The position numbers and the translations under genes are program-made. Positions 6,476-6,520 of a stretch of 6,520 nt of DNA are shown in pieces; the stretch's first letter is position 1, and every line of letters begins with the position of its first letter. This DNA is from Nitrososphaerales archaeon (GTDB lineage: Archaea > Thermoproteota > Nitrososphaeria > Nitrososphaerales > Nitrososphaeraceae). The stretch lies in the NCBI GenBank assembly GCA_029237515.1, contig JARBAV010000295.1, positions 1 to 6,520 of the forward strand, given 5' to 3'. Under the pieces are notes generated by a model that was not told the DNA's origin, searched no databases, and was given only the letters and a program-made list of their open reading frames with translations.

Positions 6476-6520
6476 AACCTTCAAAATCGATTCCTCTTAC
6501 TTTTTGAAAGCATAGATAAA

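Noticed and set aside
6481..6513. A 10-codon minus-strand reading frame overlapping the alternative TTG start of the dehydrogenase
   Set aside because: It is too short to support as a gene. It could be a leader peptide, but nothing beyond the overlap suggests this.
6165..6515. A plus-strand open frame of 116 codons over the start of the dehydrogenase
   Set aside because: It is antisense to the signal peptide and first blades of a well-supported gene, with no promoter or domain of its own.

Overview
The window looks like an AT-rich archaeal chromosome segment, most likely from an ammonia-oxidising archaeon (Thaumarchaeota/Nitrososphaeria). The low GC together with soil-type gene content suggests a Nitrosocosmicus-like member of the Nitrososphaerales. 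The pointers are an XPD-type iron-sulfur helicase, exported proteins whose signal peptides end in AHA or ASA followed by Q, TATA-like boxes placed for short-leader or leaderless transcripts, and very AT-rich intergenic DNA. The taxonomic call is inference; no rRNA or amo marker is present.

Layout, left to right. Positions 1-655 (minus) hold the first 218 codons of a DUF2182 membrane protein that runs off the left edge. Its likely partner, a cysteine-rich DUF1326 protein (716-1399, minus), lies 60 bases upstream on the same strand, and the pair look co-transcribed from a TATA-like box near 1437-1446. A 213-base gap with a 9-bp inverted repeat separates them from a complete 673-residue XPD/Rad3-like superfamily 2 helicase (1613-3634, minus). 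Divergent from the helicase, across about 185 bases of shared promoter DNA, is a small exported protein of unknown function (3820-4323, plus) with six N-glycosylation sequons.

Positions 4324-5059 contain no convincing protein gene. Inside this gap is an island of about 45% GC (hand count) at 4662-4887, whose ends pair in an 11-bp helix. It contains further hairpins and a possible pseudoknot, and a T-rich tract follows it directly. All G-U wobbles in the three principal helices (end helix, 4724-4747 hairpin, 4821-4854 hairpin) fit plus-strand RNA only. This is probably a structured non-coding RNA. It could not be matched by eye to 5S, SRP or RNase P RNA and is the most interesting item here.

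The right end (5060-6475, minus) is an exported PQQ-dependent glucose/sorbosone-dehydrogenase-like beta-propeller with an acidic C-terminal tail.

Apart from the DUF1326/DUF2182 pair, a putative metal-handling unit, the genes look like independent neighbours rather than one pathway. No mobile element, CRISPR array, tRNA or rRNA was recognised.
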